NCBI RefSeq assembly: GCF_024437735.1
Contig: NZ_JANFQO010000018.1
Coordinates: forward strand, 42,825 to 106,824
Direction: 5' to 3'
DNA: 64,000 nucleotides
Source of the DNA: Tahibacter harae
GTDB taxonomy: Bacteria; Pseudomonadota; Gammaproteobacteria; Xanthomonadales; Rhodanobacteraceae
A program made the translations under genes and the position numbers. The notes under the pieces are model-generated. The model saw only the letters and a program-made list of their open reading frames with translations. It had not been told where the DNA came from and did not search any database. The first letter of the stretch is position 1. Every line of letters starts with the position of its first letter. This document shows, in pieces, positions 49,632 to 58,721 of the stretch.

Positions 49632-51059
49632 ATGCAACTTGCCTTGCAGCTGTGGTCTGATCACGCCGCAGCACCAACACCCGGGACACGTATGCAAGGA
49701 CTGACCGAACTACGCCGCAACAGCCGCGCGATCGAGCTGATCGCCCTGACGCAGGACCAGCTGGAAGCGAATCTCAAAGCATTGGGCGCCAAGGCCAGGC
49801 GCTGGGCCGAAGCGCAGGGCTTCAAGGCCGAACCCACCAGCCTGCTCAACGTGCCCGGCGACGACGGCGGCCTGCGCTGCATCCTGGTCGGCGTATCCCG
49901 CCCCGACGACATCTACGCCCTGGCCAGCCTGCCCCAGCGCCTGCCGCCGGGCGAATACCGCCTCGCCAATACGCTGCTGGATCCGCTGCGCTCGGCCCTG
50001 GGCTGGGGCCTGGGCGCCTACCAGTTCAGCCGCTACAAGAAGCCGCGCCGCGCACCGGCCCAGCTCGCCGTCGACGCCGCCGTGCTGGCCAACGTGGAGC
50101 CGCTGCTTGCCGCCGCGACCCGCGTGCGCGACCTCATCAACACGCCGACCGAAGACCTGGGTCCGGCCGAACTCTGCGCCAGCGTGCGCGAACTGGCCAA
50201 GGCCCAGGGCGCGAAGTACCGCGAATGGGTAGGCGACGCCCTGCTCAAGCACAACTTCCCCACCATCCACGCCGTAGGCCGCGCCAGCCACCGCGAGCCG
50301 CGCCTGGCCGAACTGAACTGGGGCCGCAAAGGCCCGCACCTCGTCATCGTCGGCAAGGGCGTCTGCTTCGACACCGGCGGCCTGGACATCAAGCCCGGCG
50401 ACGGCATGCGCTGGATGAAGAAGGACATGGGCGGCGCCGCCCACGCCATCGCCCTGGCGGCCCTGGTGATGCAGGCCAAGCTGCCGGTACGCCTGACCCT
50501 GCTGATCCCCGCCGTCGAGAACGCCATCGCCGGCAACGCCTACCGTCCCGGCGAAGTCATCACCACGCGCAACGGCCTCACCGTGGAGATCGACAACACC
50601 GACGCCGAAGGCCGCCTGATCCTGTGCGACGCCTTGGCCTACGCCGCCGAACAGAAGCCCGACCTGATCCTGGACTTCGCCACCCTTACCGGCGCCGCCC
50701 GCATCGCCCTGGGCCCCGATCTACCCGCCCTGTTCAGCAACCGCGACGACATCGCCCAGCAACTGCTGGACGCCGGCATCGCCCAGCAGGATCCGCTCTG
50801 GCGCATGCCCCTGTGGCGCCCGTACCTGGCCATGCTCGACTCCTACGTCGCCGACCTGGCCAACGCCGGCCCCTCCCGCCACGCCGGCGCCGTCACCGCC
50901 GCCCTCTACCTGGAACGCTTCATCCCCGAAGGCACACCCTGGGCCCACCTCGACGTCTACTCCTGGAACGACGGCGAACGCCCCGGCAAACCCAAGGGCG
51001 GCGAGGCGCAGGGCCTGCGCGCGTACCTGGAGTTCCTGCGCAAGCGGTATGGCGCCTGA
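49632..51059 (+). CDS. M17 leucyl aminopeptidase family protein
   Basis: A 475-residue cytosolic metallo-aminopeptidase. The catalytic domain has GKGVCFDTGGLDIKPGDGM with the metal-binding Asp and active Lys, MKKDMGGAAHAIAL, and the signature NTDAEGRLIL with metal-ligand Asp/Glu. YSWNDGERPGKPKGGEAQGL near the end matches the PepB-like branch. It removes N-terminal residues from peptides, and members also help glutathione turnover. ATG 49632 is used; ATG 49692 is equally possible, since neither has a strong RBS. Confidence 0.88.
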   Translation: MQLALQLWSDHAAAPTPGTRMQGLTELRRNSRAIELIALTQDQLEANLKALGAKARRWAEAQGFKAEPTSLLNVPGDDGGLRCILVGVSRPDDIYALASLPQRLPPGEYRLANTLLDPLRSALGWGLGAYQFSRYKKPRRAPAQLAVDAAVLANVEPLLAAATRVRDLINTPTEDLGPAELCASVRELAKAQGAKYREWVGDALLKHNFPTIHAVGRASHREPRLAELNWGRKGPHLVIVGKGVCFDTGGLDIKPGDGMRWMKKDMGGAAHAIALAALVMQAKLPVRLTLLIPAVENAIAGNAYRPGEVITTRNGLTVEIDNTDAEGRLILCDALAYAAEQKPDLILDFATLTGAARIALGPDLPALFSNRDDIAQQLLDAGIAQQDPLWRMPLWRPYLAMLDSYVADLANAGPSRHAGAVTAALYLERFIPEGTPWAHLDVYSWNDGERPGKPKGGEAQGLRAYLEFLRKRYGA

Positions 51060-51092
51060 GTAAGGGAAGCGCGAGACGGAAGCAGGCAGCCG

Positions 51093-51125
51093 CAGTGAAC
51101 GGAGCGCGGGACGCTCCGTTCACTG
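51093..51125. terminator. Perfect 14-bp hairpin after the aminopeptidase gene
   Basis: CAGTGAACGGAGCG (51093-51106) and CGCTCCGTTCACTG (51112-51125) flank a 5-base loop, 33 bases past the stop codon. No T tract follows. Confidence 0.5.
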
Positions 51126-51520
51126 ACACTCGCGCCCCGCACGGCACGCGCTGGACCACGGCAACCAACCATGAAGATCGAAGCGAGCAGCGTCGAAAAG
51201 CGGCGGCTTTCTTTGAATTCTCAATAGTTATTCGACGCATTCCAGGCTGCGATTTGTTCCGCGCAACCGCAAACTGCATGCGCTCGCTGCCGCAGGCCGT
51301 TCCGCCAGGCGCGCCTCCTGGGCGCGGAAGGCCGCCGGCGCCCGCTGCGCCATAGTGCGGACGCCGCCGTGGTCCGCTCACGCAAGCGGCCCACGAGACA
51401 CGCAGGGGGAGGCCGCCTCAGTAACGTCGCTACCACGGTGTCAGGTCGCCAGCTGGACGCTCCGCGCGCAATCGGCTAAGACTCCGCTCCCCTCATTTTC
51501 CCAGCCCGCCGAACCTGCGC
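51126..51520. other. Intergenic region upstream of the kinase gene
   Basis: An AT-rich patch at about 51207-51244 (TTTCTTTGAATTCTCAA, TAGTTATTCGA) could contain a promoter. No ECF sigma factor or other gene was recognised here. The kinase start has no clear Shine-Dalgarno sequence. Confidence 0.4.
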
Positions 51521-54241
51521 ATGAACGTTCGCCCGTCATCGGCCGACATCGATTTCTGGCGCCGTACGCGCCAGCTCTACCTGGACGTCTGCACACTGCC
51601 CGCTGACGAGCGCGCCGCGTTCCTGAGCGCCGTTGAGGCCGACGAAGTGGTGATCTCTGCGGTGCAGCGCCTGCTGCAGGATGAGGCCACCGGGCCCGTG
51701 GTCACGATCCAACCCAGCGCGCTGGCCGAAGCCTTTGTCAGCGCGCTCGAACACCTCGAACAAAAATCCGCATCGACACAGGGCGAGCTCCGCATCGAGC
51801 GCGTACTCGGCGAAGGCGGCATGGGGCGCGTCTACCTGGCCGCGCGCACAACCGGGGACGTGGTGCAGCGCGTCGCCCTGAAGGTGGTGCCGGTGGCGAT
51901 CAGCGGCCCGCGACTGACCGAGCAGCTGCGGCGGGAACGCGCGATTCTCGCCGGTCTTGAGCATCCGCATATCGCACGCCTGGTCGACACCGGCGAACTT
52001 CCCGACGGGCGTCCGTTCTTCGCCATGGAATACGTCGACGGCGTGCCACTGCTGCAGTACTGCAACGCCGCGCGCCTGGATCTGCGAGCACGCCTGGCCC
52101 TGTTCCTGCGCATCTGCGAAGCGGTCTCCTATGCGCATGGGCAACTCGTCCTGCACCGTGACCTCAAGGACAGCAATATCCTCGTCGATGCAGCCGGCCA
52201 TCCGCGTCTGCTCGATTTCGGCATCGCCAAATCGCTTGCCGAAGCCGGCGCGCGCGATACCACGCAGGGCCAGAACCATTTTTCATTGCGCGCGGCAGCG
52301 CCGGAGCAGATACGCGGCGGCGCGACAACCGTGGCCACAGACGTGTACGGCCTGGGCTGCGTGCTCTACGAACTGCTCTGCGGGCAGTTGCCGTTCGATA
52401 CTGCCGACACGGACAGAAGCCAGCTTCTGCACCGGATTCTTGAACAACCGCCGCCGCTGGCCAGCACGGCCGCGGCTTCCGCCACCGACCACAGCGCTGC
52501 CCAGCAGCGCAATCTGGCCGATGCGCGTGCGCTCGCCGCCGCGCTGCGCGGCGACCTGGATGCCGTCATCGCGCGCGCGCTGCGCAAAGATCCGGCGGAA
52601 CGCTACCCGTCCGCCGATCACCTGGCCGCCGACGTGCGCAATGTGCTCGCCCAGCGTCCCATTGCAGAACGGGCTTCGGAACGCTGGTACCGCGCGCGCA
52701 TGGCGCTGCGGCGCAATCGCCTCACGGCGACGGTCGCCGGCGTGCTCGGCCTGGCCGTGATCGCAACCACCGCGCTGTCGGTGGCGCAGTCACAGCGCGC
52801 CGCGCAGGAACGCGACCGCGCCCTTGCCGCGCTGGAGGCCGCACGTCTGCAGCGCGACCACGCGCAACACGTGACCGACTTCCTTGTCGGCGCGTTCCAG
52901 TCTGCGGACCGGGAACGGCTAACACGCAATCTCAGCGCGGTGAAGCTGCTCGGCAACGCGGCGGCCACGCTGGAACGCGACAGCAGCCGTCTCGCACCAC
53001 CACTGCGCGCCACGCTCGCGCAGACGCTTTCCCACCTGTTTTTCCTGTTGCAGAACAAGCCCGAATCGCTCCGCCTCGGCGAACTGGCGCGGCACGAGAT
53101 GGCAGCCGCGCCAGACATGCCGCAGGAAGTGCGCGTGCGCCAGTTTCTGATTGATGCGGAATCGGCGTTTTCGGAGAACCGCTTCGCCGATGCGATCAAG
53201 GCGGCGCAGGACGGCCTGCAGCTGGCCGGCGACAGCGCCGGCTACAGCGACGGCGAGGTCCTGCCCATGCTGTGGGAAATCAAGCTGCGCGCGCTGCTCG
53301 GCGTCGGCCGCAACGCAGAGACCATCCAGACCGCCGATACGGCGCTGGCCGAACTTTCCCGCCGTACCGATCTGCATCCCGAACGCCTTGACTGGATCCG
53401 GCTGCAACGCAGCCGGGCGCACTACGCGGCAGGCCAATCCATCGCCTATCAGGAGCAATTGCTGCAATTGCTTGGCGAGCAGCGTCAGCAGGGGCGGAGC
53501 GGCGCATCACATATTCGCGCCCTGGCGGATCTCGCGCATGCCTACAAGATCAACGGCGAATACGAAAAATCCGTGGCCGTCTACGAAGAGACCCTGGCCA
53601 AGCAGCGCGCCAACTACGGGGAAGACCACCCATTGACGCCGCGCCTGCTCTACGCCATGGCCGGCTCGTACATCGGCGCAGGACGTCGGTTCGAAGGGAT
53701 GCAGCTGCAGCATCGCCTGATTGCAGTCAGCGGGCGCTACTTCGACCCGCAGGAGCCGTTTACCGTCAATGTGCATTTCTATCTGGGCGAGAACTACATC
53801 ATCGACCTGAATGATGCGAAGAGCGCCGAGTATTTTGTCCGCAAAGCGATCGCGATGTCCCCGCCCGAGGCGGACGGCAACCTGATGATCTACGAACGCC
53901 GGCTGGCGCTGATCCTGACGCTGCAGGGACGCTGGTTCGAGGCGGCCTACCATGCCGATCATGCCGCCGATGCCCTGCGGGCAAAGTACGGCCAGATCGG
54001 CGACGCGGTAGAGGGCGCCGCAATCAATGCCGCCTACGTCGCCCTGCGCCGCTTCGACACGGCCGCCGCGCGCGCGCGCCTGAGCGGATGGCTGCTCCTG
54101 CGCGCGCGCAACCGCGCTGCGGAAAATGCGTCCACAGCCAAATACTACGGCGAAGAGGCGCGGGAAGCCGAAGTTCTGGGCAACGCATTTGGCTGGACGC
54201 GCGCCGATGGTTCGGTCATCGCATCGCCGCTGCGTTGGTGA
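51521..54241 (+). CDS. Transmembrane Ser/Thr protein kinase with TPR-like C-terminal half
   Basis: A 906-residue PknB-type kinase. Residues 1-85 resemble the helical leader of xanthomonad kinases encoded next to ECF sigma factors. The kinase domain (about 90-375) has GEGGMGRVY, Lys121 (VALKVV), HRDLKDSNIL with catalytic Asp214, DFGIAK and APEQIRGG. One transmembrane helix (about 403-423) follows. The last ~480 residues, presumably outside the membrane, contain TPR-like helices (YEKSVAVYEETLAKQRANYG). No ECF sigma-factor gene precedes it, unlike many relatives. The signal it senses is unknown. Confidence 0.9.
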   Translation: MNVRPSSADIDFWRRTRQLYLDVCTLPADERAAFLSAVEADEVVISAVQRLLQDEATGPVVTIQPSALAEAFVSALEHLEQKSASTQGELRIERVLGEGGMGRVYLAARTTGDVVQRVALKVVPVAISGPRLTEQLRRERAILAGLEHPHIARLVDTGELPDGRPFFAMEYVDGVPLLQYCNAARLDLRARLALFLRICEAVSYAHGQLVLHRDLKDSNILVDAAGHPRLLDFGIAKSLAEAGARDTTQGQNHFSLRAAAPEQIRGGATTVATDVYGLGCVLYELLCGQLPFDTADTDRSQLLHRILEQPPPLASTAAASATDHSAAQQRNLADARALAAALRGDLDAVIARALRKDPAERYPSADHLAADVRNVLAQRPIAERASERWYRARMALRRNRLTATVAGVLGLAVIATTALSVAQSQRAAQERDRALAALEAARLQRDHAQHVTDFLVGAFQSADRERLTRNLSAVKLLGNAAATLERDSSRLAPPLRATLAQTLSHLFFLLQNKPESLRLGELARHEMAAAPDMPQEVRVRQFLIDAESAFSENRFADAIKAAQDGLQLAGDSAGYSDGEVLPMLWEIKLRALLGVGRNAETIQTADTALAELSRRTDLHPERLDWIRLQRSRAHYAAGQSIAYQEQLLQLLGEQRQQGRSGASHIRALADLAHAYKINGEYEKSVAVYEETLAKQRANYGEDHPLTPRLLYAMAGSYIGAGRRFEGMQLQHRLIAVSGRYFDPQEPFTVNVHFYLGENYIIDLNDAKSAEYFVRKAIAMSPPEADGNLMIYERRLALILTLQGRWFEAAYHADHAADALRAKYGQIGDAVEGAAINAAYVALRRFDTAAARARLSGWLLLRARNRAAENASTAKYYGEEAREAEVLGNAFGWTRADGSVIASPLRW

Positions 54242-54452
54242 ACCCGCAGCAAGCGGGCACAAACCTGGACTGCGGCCCGCGCGCGCCCGGCCGCGATTCC
54301 ACGCCGGCCCTCCTCGCTGCACCGCACATGCCGGCCCGAACCGTCGCCGAACCCTCGCAGTGAATTGCGGCGAGCGTTCTGCGCTGGCGGGACGGCAGGC
54401 CGTTCCAGCCAACGACAGGTTCCGCACGACTATGGCGCCCGGTCCCGCAAAC

Positions 54453-54480
54453 AAAAATCCCGGCCAAAGCCGGGATTTTT
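54453..54480. terminator. Bidirectional intrinsic terminator
   Basis: AAAAATCCCGGC and GCCGGGATTTTT flank CAAA. It lies between the converging kinase and prc genes and gives a T tract on either strand. It is about 25 bases past the prc stop codon and 212 bases past the kinase stop codon. Confidence 0.92.
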
Positions 54481-54504
54481 GTCCACAAACCAACACCGAA
54501 AGCC

Positions 54505-56727
54505 TCAGTCGATACTGATCCGCGCCCCTTGCGGCAAAACCTGCTGTGCCAGCTTGGTATCCGCGTGAATCAGGTCAATCTCATCGGCCAGGATGCGCGC
54601 GGCCTCCTGCAGCGCCACGTCGCGGCGCTCCTTGGCCTGTTTCTCGCGCTCGACCTGGCTCTTTATGCTGCGCTCGTCGGCCTGCAGGCCGTCGTCGCTG
54701 GCGTGGGCGACGGTGTCGTTGCCGGCGTCCTCGGCGGTGCTGCCTTCGGCGATGGCGGTAGTGGTCGCGCTGGCGACGGAGACGTCGGATTTCTCGCTCT
54801 TTTCCAGCGCGCTGCGCTCGGCGTCGCGGGCTTTCTTGCGCGCTTCCTGGTCGTCGCGTTCCTTGCGCCGCTCGGCCTCGTTCAGCGAGACGGTCTTCTC
54901 GGCGCGCAGGCGCTTGATCTCGTTCTGGTCCTCGGCGTAGTACTGCCACTCCTTGGACTTGGCCGTGCGCGCCTCGTGGCGCGAGGCCAGCATGGGCAGG
55001 ATGGGCTTGAGATCGGCCACGGCCTCGTACGAAGCCGGCGTGATCGAACTCCAGGGCAGCGCGTTCGGATAGCTGGATTCGCCGAATTCCTTGGCTTCGC
55101 CGCCGTCCGGGAAGGCGATGTCGGGCACCACGCCGCGCAGCTGGGTGGTGCCGCCGTTGATGCGGAAGAACTGCGCGCTGGTCATCTTCAGCTCGCCGTA
55201 CTTGGGCTTCTCGTTCTGCGCCGCATTGTCCAGGTCCACCAGCATCTGCACCGTGCCCTTGCCGAAGGTGGGCTCGCCGATGATGACGCCGCGGCCGTAG
55301 TCCTGGATCGCCGCGGCGAAGATCTCCGAGGCCGAGGCCGAGCCGCGGTTCACCATCACCGCCAGCGGGCCGTCCCAGGTCATGCCGGATTGGCTGTCAT
55401 CCTCGGACTCGACCCGTCCCTGGGCGCTGCGCACCTGCACCACCGGGCCCTTGTCGATGAACAGGCCGGTGAGTTCGGTGGCCTCGCTGAGCGAGCCGCC
55501 GCCGTTGTTGCGCAGGTCGATCACCACGCCGTCGACCTTTTCCTGCTTGAGTTCGGCCAGCAGCTTGGCGGTGTCGCGGGTGGCGCTCTTGTAATCCTTG
55601 TCGCCGCGGCGGCGGGCGTCGAAGTCGAGGTAGAAGGTAGGCAGCTGGATCACGCCGACGCGGCGCGGCACCGGGCCGTCCTTCACTTCGATGATCTGCT
55701 TCTTGGCCGCCTGTTCCTCGATGCTGACCTTCTTGCGCACCAGGGAAAGCATCTGGTGCTTGGCGTCGGGGCCGCCGTCGGCCGGCAGCACTTCCAGGCG
55801 CACCACGGTGTCCTTCTGGCCGCGGATCTGCTCGACCACGTCGTCCAGGCGCCAGCCGATCACATCGGTGAGCGGGCCGTGTTCGCCCTGGCCCACGCTG
55901 AGGATGCGGTCGCCGACCTTGAGCTTGCCCGACAGCGCCGCCGGGCCGCCCGGCACGATCTCGCGAATGGCGGTGTATTCGTCCTCGCGCTGCAGCACCG
56001 CGCCTATGCCCTCCAGCGACAGCTTCATGGAGATGTCGAAGTTCTCGCTGGCGCGCGGGCCGAGGTAGTTGGTATGCGGCTCGATCGAGGTCGCGTACGC
56101 ATTCATGAAGGTCTGGAACACGTCTTCGCTGTTGATCTGGGCGACGCGGTCGCCGAAGCCGACGTAGCGCTTGTCCAGGGTCTTCCTGATCTCGTCATCC
56201 TTCTTGCCGGCCAGGCGCAGGCGCAGCACATCGTTCTTGACCCGCTTGCGCCAGAGGTCGTCCAGCTCGTCGCTGCTGGCCGCCCAGGCGGCCTTCTCGC
56301 GGTCGTAGGCGTAGCTTTCCGCAGTGCTGAAGTCGAACGGCTTTTCCAGCTGCTTGCGCGAGAACGCGGTGCGTTCGGCGACACGCTGCAGGTAGAGGTT
56401 GAACACCGCGAACGGCATGGACAGATCTTTGTTGAAGATCGCGTCGTCGAGCTGCTCGCGCGCGGCGCTGAAGCGCTCGACGTCGGACTTCAGGAAGAAC
56501 AGCTTCTCGCCGTCGAGCGAATCGAAGTAGGCGTCGAACATCTTGGCCGACATCGCATCGTCCAGCGGCACGGCCTTGTAGTGGAAGCGGGTGAGGAAGC
56601 GCGAGGCCCAGATCGCCGCGTCGGCCTGGTCCTCGGCCGGCTTGAGCAGCGGGCCGGCCTGGCTGGCAGGCTTGGCCACGGCCAGGCCGGAGGCCAACAG
56701 GGCGAGGACGAGCAGGGTCTTGCGCAT
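54505..56727 (-). CDS. prc: Tail-specific (C-terminal processing) periplasmic protease
   Basis: A 740-residue S41 protease that degrades tagged proteins and trims envelope enzymes, including penicillin-binding proteins and murein hydrolases in relatives. A signal peptide (cleavage near AVA/KPA) is followed by the Prc N-terminal domain. The PDZ domain (EYTAIREIVPGGPAALSG) comes next. The catalytic Ser is in VNRGSASASEIF and the Lys in GEPTFGKGTVQ. The C-terminal DUF3340 region ends in charged helices. ATG 56727 starts the signal peptide. It is the last gene of the cell-wall/lipoate block. Confidence 0.94.
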   Translation of the reverse strand: MRKTLLVLALLASGLAVAKPASQAGPLLKPAEDQADAAIWASRFLTRFHYKAVPLDDAMSAKMFDAYFDSLDGEKLFFLKSDVERFSAAREQLDDAIFNKDLSMPFAVFNLYLQRVAERTAFSRKQLEKPFDFSTAESYAYDREKAAWAASSDELDDLWRKRVKNDVLRLRLAGKKDDEIRKTLDKRYVGFGDRVAQINSEDVFQTFMNAYATSIEPHTNYLGPRASENFDISMKLSLEGIGAVLQREDEYTAIREIVPGGPAALSGKLKVGDRILSVGQGEHGPLTDVIGWRLDDVVEQIRGQKDTVVRLEVLPADGGPDAKHQMLSLVRKKVSIEEQAAKKQIIEVKDGPVPRRVGVIQLPTFYLDFDARRRGDKDYKSATRDTAKLLAELKQEKVDGVVIDLRNNGGGSLSEATELTGLFIDKGPVVQVRSAQGRVESEDDSQSGMTWDGPLAVMVNRGSASASEIFAAAIQDYGRGVIIGEPTFGKGTVQMLVDLDNAAQNEKPKYGELKMTSAQFFRINGGTTQLRGVVPDIAFPDGGEAKEFGESSYPNALPWSSITPASYEAVADLKPILPMLASRHEARTAKSKEWQYYAEDQNEIKRLRAEKTVSLNEAERRKERDDQEARKKARDAERSALEKSEKSDVSVASATTTAIAEGSTAEDAGNDTVAHASDDGLQADERSIKSQVEREKQAKERRDVALQEAARILADEIDLIHADTKLAQQVLPQGARISID

Positions 56728-56758
56728 GATTCTCTCCAGCAGGAACAGCAAATACGGC

Positions 56759-57742
56759 CTAAGCGGATTGAGCGATACCGGCGGCGTGGGCCATCTCGTC
56801 CGCATGATAGGACGAGCGCACCATGGGCCCGGAGGCGACGTGCTGGAAGCCCAGGCGGTAGCCCAGTTCCTCCAGCGCCTTGAACTCGTCCGGCGTCCAG
56901 TAACGGATTACCGGATGGTGGTGCGGCGTGGGTTGCAGGTATTGACCGATCGTGACCATGTCGACATCGTGCGCCCGCAGATCGTTCAACGCGCCTTCCA
57001 CCTGTTCGAAGGTTTCGCCCAGGCCCAGCATGATGCCGGACTTGGTCGGTACCGACGGGTGCTGCGCCTTGAAGCGTCGCAGCAGGTCCAGCGACCAATC
57101 GTAATCGGCGCCGGGCCTTACCTCGCGGTATAGCTCGCGCACCGTCTCCAGGTTGTGATTGAACACATCCGGCGGCGCCGTGGCGAGGATTTCCAACGCC
57201 CGCTCCATGCGGCCCTTGCCGCGGAAATCCGGGGTCAGAATTTCAATCTGGATGGACGGGCTCTGCTCGCGCACCAGGCGGATGCAGTCGGCGAAATGCT
57301 GGGCGCCGCCGTCGCGCAGGTCGTCGCGGTCCACCGAGGTGATTACGACATAGCGCAGGGCCATGTCGCGGATGGTCTCGGCGAGGTGGCGCGGCTCGTG
57401 CGGATCCGGCGGCTTGGGCCGGCCGTGGGCCACGTCGCAGAAGGAGCAGCGCCGGGTGCAGACCTCGCCCAGGATCATGAACGTGGCCGTGCCCTTGCCG
57501 AAGCATTCGTGGATATTCGGGCAGGAGGCTTCCTCGCACACCGTGACCAGGCGGTTCTCGCGCAGCTTGGCCTTGAGCTTGGCCACGGCGTTGCCGGGCG
57601 GGATGCGCACGCGGATCCAGTCGGGCTTGCGCAGGCGCGGCGCCTGGTCGAACACGGCGCGGTTGCGCGCGATCTTGTCTTCGCCCAGCTGTTTTTCGCC
57701 GACGACGACGATGGGTATGGCCTTGGAGGGTGCAGTGTCCAT
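56759..57742 (-). CDS. lipA: Lipoyl synthase
   Basis: A 327-residue radical-SAM enzyme that inserts two sulfurs into protein-bound octanoyl groups. The auxiliary [4Fe-4S] cluster ligands are Cys69, Cys74 and Cys80 ([12 protein letters not shown]). The radical-SAM cluster ligands are Cys95, Cys99 and Cys102 (CTRRCSFC). The C-terminal [10 protein letters not shown] supplies the conserved RSSY serine ligand. It begins five bases after lipB, and together they complete the endogenous lipoate pathway. Confidence 0.97.
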   Translation of the reverse strand: MDTAPSKAIPIVVVGEKQLGEDKIARNRAVFDQAPRLRKPDWIRVRIPPGNAVAKLKAKLRENRLVTVCEEASCPNIHECFGKGTATFMILGEVCTRRCSFCDVAHGRPKPPDPHEPRHLAETIRDMALRYVVITSVDRDDLRDGGAQHFADCIRLVREQSPSIQIEILTPDFRGKGRMERALEILATAPPDVFNHNLETVRELYREVRPGADYDWSLDLLRRFKAQHPSVPTKSGIMLGLGETFEQVEGALNDLRAHDVDMVTIGQYLQPTPHHHPVIRYWTPDEFKALEELGYRLGFQHVASGPMVRSSYHADEMAHAAGIAQSA

Positions 57743-57747
57743 GGGAA

Positions 57748-58431
57748 TCAGGCGGAGGCGGCGAGCGCGACGGTCGCCGCGGGGATGAGGGGATCGGCCG
57801 CCTGCGGCTGCAGGCCCAGCTGCCGGGCGAGTTCCTCGACCAGGCTGGATTGCAGCACGGCCAGGCTGGCCGGACCGCCCAAGTCTAGCACCTGGGTCAC
57901 GGCCAAGCCCTTATAACCACAGGGATTGATGCGATGGAACGGCTCCAGGTCCATGGCCGCGTTGAAGGCCAGGCCGTGGAAGGAACAGCCGCGCCGCACG
58001 CGCAGGCCCAGGGCCGCGACCTTGGCGTCGTTGACGTAGACGCCCGGCGCGCCCTCGCGCCGTTCGGCGGCGATGTTCCAGTTGGCCAGCGTGTCGATGA
58101 CGGCCTGTTCTATGCGCAGCACCAGCTCGCGCACGCCGATGCCGAGCCGGCGCAGATCGACCAGGGTATAGGCCATGATCTGGCCCGGGCCGTGGTAGGT
58201 GACCTGGCCGCCGCGGTCGACCGGGATGACGGGAATGTCGCCCGGCGCCAGTACGTGCTCGCGCTTGCCGGCCTGGCCCAGGGTGAATACGGGTTCGTGC
58301 TGCAGCAGCCAGAATTCATCGACCGTGCTGGCGTCGCGGCTGTCGGTGAAGGCCTGCATGGCGCGCCAGACCGGTTCGTAGGGCCACAGCCCCGGCAGTT
58401 CACGCACACGTACCGGCAGGCGCTGGCTCAT
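57748..58431 (-). CDS. lipB: Octanoyl-ACP:protein octanoyltransferase
   Basis: A 227-residue acyltransferase that moves octanoate from ACP to lipoyl domains. [20 protein letters not shown], then [20 protein letters not shown] with the catalytic Lys, and [10 protein letters not shown] with the catalytic Cys are all present. The ATG at 58431 overlaps the ybeD stop codon (TGATG). A GTG one codon earlier is possible. Confidence 0.96.
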   Translation of the reverse strand: MSQRLPVRVRELPGLWPYEPVWRAMQAFTDSRDASTVDEFWLLQHEPVFTLGQAGKREHVLAPGDIPVIPVDRGGQVTYHGPGQIMAYTLVDLRRLGIGVRELVLRIEQAVIDTLANWNIAAERREGAPGVYVNDAKVAALGLRVRRGCSFHGLAFNAAMDLEPFHRINPCGYKGLAVTQVLDLGGPASLAVLQSSLVEELARQLGLQPQAADPLIPAATVALAASA

Positions 58432-58721
58432 CACAAGGTCCAGCGAATGTCCGGATCGGCGCGCAGCGTCTCGTGCACGGCATCGTATTTCTCCCGGTTC
58501 GGGCAGGTGAAGCTCAGCGTCACCGAGAGATAGTTGCCTTCGCGCGAGGGCCGCGAGCGCACGCTGCCGTCGAGCACGCTCAGGCCCAGGGTGTTGATCA
58601 GCGCGGGCACGCGCATGGCCAGGTCGGCCGCGGCATTGCCCACGGCGGTGATCTCGAACACGCCGGGAAACTGGAAGCCCTGGTTGGGCGATTCGGGCTG
58701 GATGTCATCCAGATTGCGCAT
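58431..58721 (-). CDS. ybeD: YbeD/DUF493 family protein
   Basis: A 96-residue small ferredoxin-like-fold protein found between dacA and lipB in many Gammaproteobacteria. Its function is not established; the fold resembles ACT regulatory domains. [14 protein letters not shown] and [18 protein letters not shown] are the typical segments. It overlaps dacC (TAATG) and lipB (TGATG), so all three are translationally coupled. ATG 58721 is chosen for that reason. Confidence 0.92.
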   Translation of the reverse strand: MRNLDDIQPESPNQGFQFPGVFEITAVGNAAADLAMRVPALINTLGLSVLDGSVRSRPSREGNYLSVTLSFTCPNREKYDAVHETLRADPDIRWTL

